Shown: in pieces, positions 49,791 to 57,878 of the stretch
How the letters are laid out: each line of letters starts with the position of its first letter
Position numbering within the stretch: position 1 is the stretch's first letter
Assembly: GCF_001314875.1 (NCBI RefSeq)
Contig: NZ_LJZS01000001.1
Coordinates: 248,001-312,000, forward strand
Source of the DNA: Halomonas sp. HL-48
GTDB lineage: Bacteria; Pseudomonadota; Gammaproteobacteria; Pseudomonadales; Halomonadaceae
DNA length: 64,000 nucleotides
Direction: 5' to 3'
Translations under genes and position numbers: made by a program
The notes under the pieces: generated by a model
What the model was told of the DNA's origin: nothing
Seen by the model: the letters and a program-made list of their open reading frames with translations, nothing else
Databases searched by the model: none

Positions 49791-50549
49791 TCAGCTGTCT
49801 TTTACAAACAGATAGCCCTTGCTGCGTACCGTTTTGATACGGTGGGGCTGGTTGGGATCGTCACCGATCTTGGGACGAATCCGCGACACTCGCACGTCGA
49901 TCGAGCGATCCTGACCGTCGTATTTGATGCCCCGAAGGTCGTTGAAAATTTCTTCGCGGGTAAGCACGCGCCCGGCATTGCGTGCCAGCAGCCAGAGCAA
50001 ATCAAACTCGGCACTGGTCAGGTCGATACGCTCACCGGACAACCACGCCTCGCGGGTGGCATTGTCGATCTCGAGGTTCTCGAAGCGCAGGCGTATCTCG
50101 CCGTCGGGGGCCGGTCCTTCGGCACGCCGCAAGAGCGCGCGCATTCGCGCCAGCAGCACCCTTGGCTGGACGGGTTTAGGCACGTAATCATCGGCCCCCA
50201 TTTCCAGTCCCAGCACTTGATCCAGGTCGTCCGTACGCGCCGTCAGCATCATGATCGGACCTGCAAAATTGGGCCGCACGCGACGGCAGATCGCCAGTCC
50301 GTCTTCTCCGGGCAACATTAAATCAAGAATCACCAGGTCCGGCTGCAGGGTCAGAATACGGTCCACCCCTTTAGCGCCGTCGGCTTCCAGCGTTACCTGG
50401 AAACCGTTGGCTTCCAGATAATCACGGGTCAGCTCTGCCAGGCGTTGATCGTCCTCAATGATGAGCACATGATCCTGATCTGGGTAGTCAGGCTTGTGAG
50501 CTTCTTGATTGCCAAGCGCCTGAAACTTTTCTTCTAAGTGATCCACCAT
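49791..50549 (-). CDS. rstA: OmpR-family response regulator, RstA-like
   Basis: 252 residues: a receiver domain with acidic pocket IEDD and phospho-acceptor Asp76 (VILDLMLPGEDG), Lys in VPKPV, and an OmpR/PhoB winged helix ending RSIDVRVSRIRPKIGDDPNQPHRIKTVRSKGYLFV. That C-terminus resembles E. coli RstA strongly (FDRSIDV, RIKTVRNKGYLF). The ATG at 50549 is preferred; a longer frame begins at 50600 but lacks homology. Divergent from the 43-residue protein gene. Confidence 0.87.
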   Translation of the reverse strand: MVDHLEEKFQALGNQEAHKPDYPDQDHVLIIEDDQRLAELTRDYLEANGFQVTLEADGAKGVDRILTLQPDLVILDLMLPGEDGLAICRRVRPNFAGPIMMLTARTDDLDQVLGLEMGADDYVPKPVQPRVLLARMRALLRRAEGPAPDGEIRLRFENLEIDNATREAWLSGERIDLTSAEFDLLWLLARNAGRVLTREEIFNDLRGIKYDGQDRSIDVRVSRIRPKIGDDPNQPHRIKTVRSKGYLFVKDS

Positions 50550-50710
50550 CCTAGTTGTCAACTCCACTTGATCTATGTGTCTTTCGCCCGCCTCCCCCAA
50601 ACAAAAGCAGGCTGTTTATGGTTGTTTCCAGGATACCTCAAAAGTGCCCAACCGCCTGCCGGGCGATGTCATTTCCACGTTTCTTGTTCATTTACCGCTT
50701 CATGCCTGGC

Positions 50711-50739
50711 TTGATTCTTGTCACGACGACAGCTAATGT
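50711..50739 (+). promoter_or_regulatory. Candidate promoter for the 43-residue protein gene
   Basis: TTGATT, 17 bases, TAATGT, with a predicted start near 50746, about 35 bases before the ATG. The -10 is imperfect. Confidence 0.35.
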
Positions 50740-50780
50740 AGAGGTGCGGACTGTCGACAATCTGACAGGAGGAAAAGGCC

Positions 50781-50912
50781 ATGGGAAGTGGCAAACCCAA
50801 AAGTGTTATCAAACGTGTTTACGTTCCCACCCAGGTGCGCGACCTGCCAAACGGGGAGAAGCTTAAAATCCCTGGGCATTACAAGGCGCCTCCCGGCGAA
50901 GAACAGAGCTAG
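50781..50912 (+). CDS. Small protein of 43 residues, unknown function
   Basis: ATG 50781 is preceded by a perfect AGGAGG (50768-50773) at seven bases, the strongest Shine-Dalgarno in the neighbourhood, and the frame is followed by a clean terminator. The product (MGSGKPKSVIKRVYVPTQVR ... ending PPGEEQS) is basic, soluble, without cysteine or TM segment. Pro/Lys/Val spacing in VYVPTQVRDLPNGEKLKIPG suggests a short beta-rich fold. I do not recognise the family. It is divergent from the rstA-like gene and forms a monocistronic unit. Confidence 0.72.
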   Translation: MGSGKPKSVIKRVYVPTQVRDLPNGEKLKIPGHYKAPPGEEQS

Positions 50913-50935
50913 TTGCAAAAGCTGTCAAGTCATTT

Positions 50936-50964
50936 AATAAGGCAGGCCTCGGGCCTGCCTTATT
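50936..50964 (+). terminator. Terminator after the 43-residue protein gene
   Basis: Perfect 13-bp stem AATAAGGCAGGCC / GGCCTGCCTTATT with loop TCG, 23 bases after the stop. It may also serve the convergent small membrane protein gene. Confidence 0.75.
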
Positions 50965-50991
50965 CATGTTCAGCCTATTGATAACGCCGCG

Positions 50992-51171
50992 CTAGCCTTT
51001 GGGGCCCATTAAAAACCAGATGATCAGCCCGACCAGCGGAAAGAACAGCAGCGCCAGAATCCACAGCAACTTGGCCAGGCCACCCGCTGAACTCTTTGCC
51101 ACCTTGACGATGGCCCAGATAATAATGATCAGCCAGATAAGTCCTAATAGTCCACCGACTTCAATACCCAT
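50992..51171 (-). CDS. Small PLDc_N-type membrane protein
   Basis: 59 residues with two TM helices: GGLLGLIWLIIIIWAIVKV and LLWILALLFFPLVGLIIWFLMG, ending GPKG. This is the PLDc_N (phospholipase D N-terminal, cardiolipin-synthase-like) module without any catalytic domain; function unknown, membrane-embedded. ATG 51171 with AGGAG five bases upstream is clearly better than the longer frame. It lies 66 bases downstream of the MFS gene on the same strand. Confidence 0.85.
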   Translation of the reverse strand: MGIEVGGLLGLIWLIIIIWAIVKVAKSSAGGLAKLLWILALLFFPLVGLIIWFLMGPKG

Positions 51172-51237
51172 ATCCACTCCTTGTGTGGGAATCTGTGTTA
51201 ATGCAGCTAAGCATATTGCCACTAACGACACAAGCCG

Positions 51238-52584
51238 CTAGCGAGACGCCTGCCAGTCAATCGCGGCTTGGCGACCGCGTGCCTCGTTTACCTGGGCACA
51301 GATCAGCATCGCCACGCCGAATAATACTGCACACAGCAAGATGGACGCCTGAAGGCCTACCATGGCCTGCAGGCCACCCAGTAGCACGATGCCCATGACG
51401 CCGGCCAGCTTGTTGGCCAGCCCCCAGAAGCCAAAGAACTCCGCAGATTTCGTGGCGGGCGAGAACAATCCCACCAGCGCCCGGCTAGCCGACTGGCTCG
51501 AGCCAAGGCTCAACCCCGCCAGACAGCCCACCAGCAAGAAGACATACTGGGCTTGCCACTGCCAATCGGTGGCCTGGTTCACCCAGTCGGTCACTTGCGG
51601 GGTCAGCCAGATCGCCAGGATGGCGCAAATCCATAGCGTCAACGTCATTTGGTAGGTCCGCTTGGCGCCCAGCCGATCCTGTAGCCAACCAAATCCCAAC
51701 GCCCCGGCAGCGGCGGTGATTTGCACGATAATGAACATGATATTGCGCACTCCGGCCTCCCAACCAATGACCTGGGCGCCATAGATGAACGCAAAGGCAA
51801 TGATGATGTACACGCCGGCCATGGAAAACAGCAGCGAGACCAGGAAGACCATCAGGTCTTTGAAGTGCCTGAGTTCATGCAGGGTCATGGTCACCCGGCG
51901 ACATGCCGTCTGCCAGTAAGCGCCACTTTCGGGCTGGGGGGTTCCGCGCTCTTTGAGCCATAGAAAGGTGGGAATGGCCGCGATCAGAAAAAAGCCGGCC
52001 GCAAAGGGTCCCACCCAGCGGATGCGTTCGAAATTCTCGGCACTTGCTTCACCCAGCATTACCAGCGTGAAGCCAGCGGCAAAAAGCCCCCCGATATAGC
52101 CCAGAGCCCAGCCGAACCCGGAAATCTTGCCCAGCGCCTCGGGGGGCCCCAACGCGGGCAGAAAAGCGGCAATGAACGACTCGCCCATGGAATAGGCATA
52201 GTTGGAGACAATAATCAGGATGAATCCAAGCATGACGTAGCCCGGCGCCACGAAATACAGCATTGCGGTGGACGCCACGGTGGCAAGATAACTGACGAAC
52301 AGAAAGCGTTTCTTTTCCGCCCGCTGATCCATGATCGCTCCGCATAGCGGTGCGGTTATCACCACCAACAGATAGCTGGTAGCCAGCGCAAGGCTCCAGA
52401 GCAGGTTGGCAAGACGGAAATTATCGTCGCGGTCACCCACAACCACAGTGGTGAACAACTCGCCGAACACCACCGTGATGATCAGCAGCGTATAGGCCTG
52501 ATTGGCGAAATCGAACATCGCCCAGCCAAAAATTTCACGACGCGAAGCAAAGTTTACAGGAGCAGTAGTCGATTGAGCGTGCAC
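51238..52584 (-). CDS. MFS transporter of the UMF1 (Atg22-like) family
   Basis: About 448 residues with roughly 12 TM segments. REIFGWAMFDFANQAYTLLIITVVF is the UMF1 opening signature; AFLPALGPPEALGKISGFGWALGYIGG and FFGFWGLANKLAGVMG are further hallmarks. Atg22 in yeast exports amino acids from the vacuole; bacterial substrates are unknown. The start is uncertain: GTG 52584 has GGTGAG about ten bases upstream, while GTG 52599 has no good site. Confidence 0.87.
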   Translation of the reverse strand: MHAQSTTAPVNFASRREIFGWAMFDFANQAYTLLIITVVFGELFTTVVVGDRDDNFRLANLLWSLALATSYLLVVITAPLCGAIMDQRAEKKRFLFVSYLATVASTAMLYFVAPGYVMLGFILIIVSNYAYSMGESFIAAFLPALGPPEALGKISGFGWALGYIGGLFAAGFTLVMLGEASAENFERIRWVGPFAAGFFLIAAIPTFLWLKERGTPQPESGAYWQTACRRVTMTLHELRHFKDLMVFLVSLLFSMAGVYIIIAFAFIYGAQVIGWEAGVRNIMFIIVQITAAAGALGFGWLQDRLGAKRTYQMTLTLWICAILAIWLTPQVTDWVNQATDWQWQAQYVFLLVGCLAGLSLGSSQSASRALVGLFSPATKSAEFFGFWGLANKLAGVMGIVLLGGLQAMVGLQASILLCAVLFGVAMLICAQVNEARGRQAAIDWQASR

Positions 52585-52730
52585 GAGGGGTTCTCTCACC
52601 AGTCAGCAAGGCCCTCAGCCTAGCAGGTTGGCGAGTAAAAGCGACACGCCACCGTTGGAAGAATTGAGATGACAGTCGCCGCTGCTTGCTCTAAGTTGGA
52701 TTGATTAGAAAATAACAGGGACGTTAACCG

Positions 52731-53528
52731 ATGAAGGGAGCATGGGGGCTGGGCGGTCTTCTGCGAAAATCGGCAACAAGACGGTGGCCGGTGGCGCTGC
52801 TGGTGCTGGCGCCACTGGCTCACGGCGCGTCAACCTCGCTTGCGTCGCTCTCGTTTGTCACCGAAGAATACCCGCCCTACAACTATCTGGACCCCCAGAC
52901 AGGCCAGCTAAGAGGCAAGGCAGTGGCGTTGCTGGAGGCGATGCTTGAACAGACCGACACTCCGTTTACCCGCCAGGCTATCCTTTATTATCCCTGGGTA
53001 CGCAGCTACGAGCTTGCCCAAAACAAACCCAATACGGTGTTATTTTCAACCACCCGAACCGCTGCCCGCGAGGCCCGCTTCAAATGGGTCGGGCCTATCG
53101 CTCGTGACCGCGTGGCGCTTCTGGCCTGGCAAGATGAGACCGCAGCCCCCTTGTCGCTGGACGAGGCAATTCGTCAACGCTTGAGCATTGCCGTCATCCG
53201 CGAAGACATCGGGGCACATGCATTGCAAGAAGCCGACTACCCGGCCAATTTATTGCGCCCGGCTATCGATAACCGCAGCGCCTTGCACATGCTGCGCCGC
53301 GGGCGGGTCGATTTATGGGCCTACAGCGATGAAGTGGCGCGCTGGATCGCCGACCAGGAAGACGTTGATAGCGAGCAATTGAAGGCGGTGCACACATTGA
53401 GTGAGTCCCGACTCTACTTTGCCATTCACCCTGCGACGGACCCAGGATTGGTTGATCGACTGCAGCAGGCACTGGATGACGTGCGCGCCGAGCAGTCCGT
53501 ACCCGAGGTTATCCGCCATGATGACTAA
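52731..53528 (+). CDS. Periplasmic amino-acid-binding-type (SBP_bac_3) protein, first of a pair
   Basis: 265 residues: signal peptide (about 1-33, WPVALLVLAPLAHGAS), then a type II periplasmic binding fold with FVTEEYPPYNYLDPQTGQLRGKAVALLEAMLE, YYPWVRSYELAQ, TRTAAREARFKWVGPI and RRGRVDLWAYS. This subgroup is the one found near signalling genes as well as in transport. No permease or ATPase gene is adjacent; instead a second binding protein and a diguanylate cyclase follow with overlapping reading frames. The ligand is unknown. Confidence 0.87.
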   Translation: MKGAWGLGGLLRKSATRRWPVALLVLAPLAHGASTSLASLSFVTEEYPPYNYLDPQTGQLRGKAVALLEAMLEQTDTPFTRQAILYYPWVRSYELAQNKPNTVLFSTTRTAAREARFKWVGPIARDRVALLAWQDETAAPLSLDEAIRQRLSIAVIREDIGAHALQEADYPANLLRPAIDNRSALHMLRRGRVDLWAYSDEVARWIADQEDVDSEQLKAVHTLSESRLYFAIHPATDPGLVDRLQQALDDVRAEQSVPEVIRHDD

Positions 53529-54249
53529 CCTGCGCCCTTCACTGGGCACCGCGACCCGATGGTTATCTTGCCTGGGAGCAATGCTGCTGGCGGTTAGCCT
53601 GCCGGTCAGCGCAGCGCCTCTGGTCATCAATACCGAAGACTATCCACCCTTTAACTACGCCGACAGCCAGGGCAATATCCTCGGCACCGCCACCAAGATA
53701 TTGCGAACGGCGCTGCGCTCGGCGGATATCGACGCGGAGTTTCGCTTGCTGCCCTGGGCCCGGGCCTACACCGCCGCACGGCTCCGCGAGCAGCACTGCG
53801 TCTATTCGACCACCCGTACGGCCGAGCGCGAGACGCTATTCCGCTGGGCAGGCCCTCTGGTCGTCAACGAGTGGGCCGCGTTCAGCCTTGCCGAGCGCAA
53901 TATCCAGGCGCGATCGATGGACCAGTTAGCCGCTTTGCGCGTCGGCAGCTTCCGTGAAGACGCCGTCGGCAACTACGTTGAGGCTCAGGGTATCAAGGTA
54001 TTACGCGCCCGCAACGAGCGTGAAAATCTGGCGCGCCTCGACGCCGGGCTGGTCGACGTGGTCGTCACCGGCAAAGCCACCGGCGAGTATCTGGCCGGCG
54101 CGCAAAACCTGGCGCTACAGCATCTGTTTACGTTTTATCGCGCACCGCTCTATCTGGCCTGCCATCCCAGTGTTTCCAAGCAGCGCATGGCACGGCTACA
54201 AGACCACCTCCCCTCCCTTGGCGAGTCATACGAGGTACCTTCGCCATGA
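53518..54249 (+). CDS. Periplasmic amino-acid-binding-type protein, second of a pair
   Basis: 243 residues: signal peptide (about 1-33, LSCLGAMLLAVSLPVSAAP) and the same fold as its neighbour, with parallel landmarks VINTEDYPPFNYADSQGNILG, LPWARAYTAA, STTRTAERETLFRWAGPLV and ARLDAGLVDVVVTG. The two proteins look like an ancient duplication that has diverged. ATG 53518 (or 53521) overlaps the end of the first gene, with GAGG upstream. The stop overlaps the diguanylate cyclase start (ATGA). Confidence 0.87.
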   Translation: MMTNLRPSLGTATRWLSCLGAMLLAVSLPVSAAPLVINTEDYPPFNYADSQGNILGTATKILRTALRSADIDAEFRLLPWARAYTAARLREQHCVYSTTRTAERETLFRWAGPLVVNEWAAFSLAERNIQARSMDQLAALRVGSFREDAVGNYVEAQGIKVLRARNERENLARLDAGLVDVVVTGKATGEYLAGAQNLALQHLFTFYRAPLYLACHPSVSKQRMARLQDHLPSLGESYEVPSP

Positions 54250-55511
54250 CCAAGCGCCCCCTTCCCCTGCGTTCAGGTAGCCTGACCTCCAAGCAAGCCC
54301 TGCTCACCTTACTGCTGGCCGTATTAATCAGCGTGATCGCCGGCAGTCTGGAGCTGTTCAATCATGCCGTGTCAATGCGTCAGGACGTGGCTCAGCGTAT
54401 TGAACAACAGCTCGCGATTGTCAATGGCGCCGCTGCCGAAGCCGCTTTTCAACTGAATCCTGATCTGGCCCACCAGATCGCCAATGGGCTATTCAGCGAT
54501 AACGAAATCGCCCAGGTGACCATCCGCGACGATTTCGGCACTGCGCTTGCCGAGTTTGCGCCCGCCGACGCGGTGGAAACGAGCTGGTTAAGCCAGCGGC
54601 TGTTTGGCGATATGCTGCACTATCGGGAACCGTTGAGCTATTTCGTGGCGACCGACCTGCCCGACGCCGAGGTGGGCGTAGTGGAACTGCGACTTGATGA
54701 GCAAAGCCTGACGCAGCAGTTTCTGGCACGCAGCGTTTCGGTGGTAGGTTCAAGCGTCGCGGAGGCCTTTATCCTCAGCCTGCTGATCATTGCGTTTTTC
54801 CATTATTTCATTACCCGGCCGCTGCTCAAGGTGCATAACGCCATCGTACATACCGACCCTGAACGCCCCGGCCAATGGGCCAAACCGCAGCTACGCGGCC
54901 ACCGCCAGGATGAACTGGGGCATCTGGTCGACAGCCTCGACCACTTGCTGCAGGCCTTTCAAAAGGGCCTGGACCAGCGCGACCAGCTCCATCATCTATC
55001 GCATATCGATGGGTTGACCGGGGTTGCCAACCGCCGCCATTTCGACCTCTTCTACCAGCAGCAGTGGCAGCGCGCTCAAAAGCACGCGCAGCCACTCGCG
55101 GTGATCTTTATCGATATCGATAACTTCAAGGAATTCAACGACCATTACGGCCATGCCATGGGGGATGACACCCTGCAGGCGGTGGCCCAGGTACTGAATC
55201 ACTGTATCGATCCTGATCAGGACCTGCTGGCACGTTATGGCGGCGAAGAATTTGTCTGCATCTTGCCCAATAGGGATGAAGCCGCCGCCCTGGAGGTCGC
55301 CCAGTGCCTGCGCAAGGCGGTGCTCTCGCTGGCGATTCCGCACGCCTATTCGAGCACTCACACCTACCTGACGGCCAGCATGGGCGTGGCCAGCACGGCG
55401 ACACATGCCGCGCTCAGCGCAACGGCGCTGCTGGCCCTCGCTGACCAGCATCTCTACCACGCCAAACAGCGCGGCCGGAATCGCATCGAAGCCCGTACCA
55501 GCAACGCGTGA
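54246..55511 (+). CDS. Membrane diguanylate cyclase coupled to two binding proteins
   Basis: 421 residues: TM1 at about 18-38, a periplasmic segment of about 130 residues (40-170), TM2 at about 172-193, HAMP-like ITRPLLKVHNAI, and a GGDEF domain with DGLTGVANRRHF, FIDIDNFKEFNDHYGH and RYGGEEF (GGEEF 332-336). The inhibitory RxxD site is not present. No EAL domain. Translationally coupled to the upstream binding-protein gene by ATGA, so the three genes form one unit. It probably reads out ligand-bound binding proteins in the periplasm (inference). Confidence 0.9.
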   Translation: MTKRPLPLRSGSLTSKQALLTLLLAVLISVIAGSLELFNHAVSMRQDVAQRIEQQLAIVNGAAAEAAFQLNPDLAHQIANGLFSDNEIAQVTIRDDFGTALAEFAPADAVETSWLSQRLFGDMLHYREPLSYFVATDLPDAEVGVVELRLDEQSLTQQFLARSVSVVGSSVAEAFILSLLIIAFFHYFITRPLLKVHNAIVHTDPERPGQWAKPQLRGHRQDELGHLVDSLDHLLQAFQKGLDQRDQLHHLSHIDGLTGVANRRHFDLFYQQQWQRAQKHAQPLAVIFIDIDNFKEFNDHYGHAMGDDTLQAVAQVLNHCIDPDQDLLARYGGEEFVCILPNRDEAAALEVAQCLRKAVLSLAIPHAYSSTHTYLTASMGVASTATHAALSATALLALADQHLYHAKQRGRNRIEARTSNA

Positions 55512-55532
55512 CGGCTGCCGTAGGCCGCATGA

Positions 55533-55679
55533 TTAAAACCACCAGTGAGCGATAACGGCGGCAACACCTACCACCAGCGCCGTGATCACCGCCACGCACA
55601 CGGCACGGTCCAGCCAGCGGTCGAACGCAGCCCCCTTGGACTGCCGCCGCGTGGCCCCATGCCGTGCTTGCCTCGCCAT
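55533..55679 (-). CDS. Small single-TM membrane protein downstream of the BCCT transporter gene
   Basis: 48 residues (MARQARHGATRRQSKGAAFD ... ending AHWWF): a strongly basic N-terminus of about 20 residues, then one TM helix (VCVAVITALVVGVAAVIAHWWF) with positive-inside topology. AAGGG lies nine bases before the ATG and the gene starts 27 bases after the BCCT stop on the same strand, so it is probably co-transcribed. Family not recognised; a small subunit or stabiliser of the transporter is a possibility. Confidence 0.6.
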   Translation of the reverse strand: MARQARHGATRRQSKGAAFDRWLDRAVCVAVITALVVGVAAVIAHWWF

Positions 55680-55706
55680 CAATCGTTACCCTTCATGGGA
55701 AACCCC

Positions 55707-57332
55707 TCAGTGATTAATGCGCCGATTCACAACGTTGGGCGCACGACGTAAACGCTCCTCTTCCCCGAGCTCCTCGGCTTCAAAGGCGTCGGCCCCGACA
55801 GGCGTTTCGCCATGACGACGGTAGAGTTGGGTCAGCATCGCCTTGCGGTCGGCGCGTAGTTCGCGCACCAGCACGATCACCATCATGTAGAGAATAAAGG
55901 TGAACGGCAGCGCCGAAAGCACCGCTGCCGACTGCAGCCCGTTCAGCCCCCCCGCCACAACCAGCGTAAAGCAGATCGCCGCGATCAGTACGCCCCATAT
56001 CACACGCTTGTAGAGCGGTGGGTTGATGGAGCCATTATCGGTCATTTGCGCCACGATGTAAGACGCCGAGTCGGCGGAGGTGACCAGAAAAATAAAAATC
56101 AGCACGATGGCAATCAGCGACAGCACGCCGGAAAATGGCATCAGGTCGAACATCTCAAACAGCGCCACGGTGATGTTGTCCTGGGTCGCCGCCGCCAGGC
56201 CGATGTCATCGCCGACGATTTCCATGTTGAGCGCGGCACCGCCAAACACCCCGATCCACAGGCAGGCGAGCAACGGTGGCACCAGCAGTACGCCAAACAC
56301 ATATTCTTTGATGGTGCGACCACGGGATACCCGCGCCACAAAGGTGCCGACAAACGGCGACCAGGCGATCACCCAGGCCCAGTAGAAGATAGTCCAGCTG
56401 CTGGCCCAGTTTTCATCGCTGTACGGTGCGGTACGCAAACTCATGCCGATAAAGTTCTGCAGGTAGTCGCCAATGCCGACGGTGATGGTCTCAAGAATGG
56501 CGACGGTGGGGCCGGTAATCAGTACGTAGAGCATCAGGCCGATACACAGAATCATGTTCAGGTTCGACAGCCGCTTGATGCCTTTATCCAGCCCCGACCA
56601 GGTGGAGAGCATGTAAGCGCAAAACATCACGAACAGGATGACAAACTGCCAAAACCCGTTTTCCGGAAGACCGAAGACGGCGTTCAAACCGCCGTTCATT
56701 TGCAATACGCCAAGGCCGAGTGAGGTCGCCACCCCCATCACTGTTGCCACCACGGCGAACACATCGAGCCATGAGGCATAAGGGCGGGCTTTGGGGTACT
56801 TCGCGGTTACCGAGGAAAGCACCGACGACACCAGCCCCGCCTGGCCTTTACGAAACTGGAAGTAGGCAATGATCAGCCCCACCACGGAAAAAGCCGCCCA
56901 CTGGTGGATTCCCCAGTTAAAATAGCTGTATTGAATGGCGTAACGAGCTGACGCTTCGGTTTCGGCCTCCCTATCGCCATAGGGCGGCTCGATATAGTGC
57001 AGCATCGGCTCGGCCATGCCATAGAACACCAGCCCCACGCCGAAACCGGCAGCCAGCAGCATGCTGATCCAGGAGAAAAAGCTGTAGTTGGGGCGACTGT
57101 CTTGTGGTCCCAGCCGCACCTTGCCGTACTTGCTGAGCGCCAGGCCAAACAAAAACACGACAAAGCCAAACACAGAAAATAGATAAAACCAGCCAAAGAG
57201 CTCGGTAATGGTGGTTAATGCGGCTTCGGCAGCGCTGCCGAAGCTTTCGGGAAAGGACGCACCGATAACAACCAGGCCGAAGATAATCACCGTCGAGGCG
57301 ATGAATACCGACTTTCCTCCATGATTCGCCAT
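55707..57332 (-). CDS. BCCT-family betaine/choline/carnitine transporter
   Basis: 541-residue, 12-TM secondary transporter for quaternary-ammonium osmolytes. Family landmarks: FGWFYLFSVFGFVVF, AAGFGVGLVFYGMAEP, the Trp-rich core FYWAWVIAWSPFVGTFVARVSRGRTIKEYV, and LVTSADSASYIVAQM. The GFGVG at 96-100 keeps the glycine pattern of sodium-coupled BCCTs (GMGIG) rather than the GIGID of proton-coupled ones, so sodium symport is suggested. The N- and C-terminal tails are short to moderate. ATG 57332 has AGGA upstream. Exact substrate not assignable. Confidence 0.93.
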   Translation of the reverse strand: MANHGGKSVFIASTVIIFGLVVIGASFPESFGSAAEAALTTITELFGWFYLFSVFGFVVFLFGLALSKYGKVRLGPQDSRPNYSFFSWISMLLAAGFGVGLVFYGMAEPMLHYIEPPYGDREAETEASARYAIQYSYFNWGIHQWAAFSVVGLIIAYFQFRKGQAGLVSSVLSSVTAKYPKARPYASWLDVFAVVATVMGVATSLGLGVLQMNGGLNAVFGLPENGFWQFVILFVMFCAYMLSTWSGLDKGIKRLSNLNMILCIGLMLYVLITGPTVAILETITVGIGDYLQNFIGMSLRTAPYSDENWASSWTIFYWAWVIAWSPFVGTFVARVSRGRTIKEYVFGVLLVPPLLACLWIGVFGGAALNMEIVGDDIGLAAATQDNITVALFEMFDLMPFSGVLSLIAIVLIFIFLVTSADSASYIVAQMTDNGSINPPLYKRVIWGVLIAAICFTLVVAGGLNGLQSAAVLSALPFTFILYMMVIVLVRELRADRKAMLTQLYRRHGETPVGADAFEAEELGEEERLRRAPNVVNRRINH

Positions 57333-57491
57333 AAAACATCCTGTCAGATATGCATGGTACGCAAACCACTTGCGCCAGCTGGAAATCGTAACACCTGCCT
57401 GGCCGCACTGCATGCAACGCCGAATTAACGCCTGGCCTGAACTCTCCTGAACCGACGCGTTCCAAAGGCTGTACCGATTGAGGAGGCATCA

Positions 57492-57866
57492 ATGCCACAG
57501 ATGAATCGAGATCAACGTAACGCCGCCTGGCAGGCCGCTCATCAGTGGCGCGCCCGGGCGACTCAAACCCAGCCCAACGGCATCGCGGGCAGCTTGAAAC
57601 TGCTATTTACCTGGTTGGCGTTTGGCCTGCTGATGATCGTCGGCGTGGTACTTGGCCTGTTTTTCCTGCTGGTCGGCTGGGCCATGATGCCGTTCGTCCG
57701 CCACAAGATGAAGAAACGCATGGAGCAGATGCGCGCGCAGCAGGCGCAGGATATTGGCGGCAACCGATCCGCCTCATCACCCGAGAGCGGCCGTCGTGAC
57801 GTACTCGAGGGCCAGTACGAAATTAAGCACGAAACAGCCGACAGAACGCCGGATGACAGGCCGTGA
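57492..57866 (+). CDS. Unknown small membrane protein
   Basis: 124 residues: a polar N-terminus rich in Gln/Asn/Ala (about 1-33), one long or two tightly packed TM segments (LLFTWLAFGLLMIVGVVLGLFFLLVGWAMMPF, about 37-68), then a basic juxtamembrane stretch RHKMKKRMEQMRAQQ and a polar tail. AGGAGG precedes the ATG. No family recognised. It is head to head with the BCCT gene across 159 bases and convergent with the AEC gene (12-base gap). Confidence 0.75.
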   Translation: MPQMNRDQRNAAWQAAHQWRARATQTQPNGIAGSLKLLFTWLAFGLLMIVGVVLGLFFLLVGWAMMPFVRHKMKKRMEQMRAQQAQDIGGNRSASSPESGRRDVLEGQYEIKHETADRTPDDRP

Positions 57867-57878
57867 TGCCCGCGTCCA

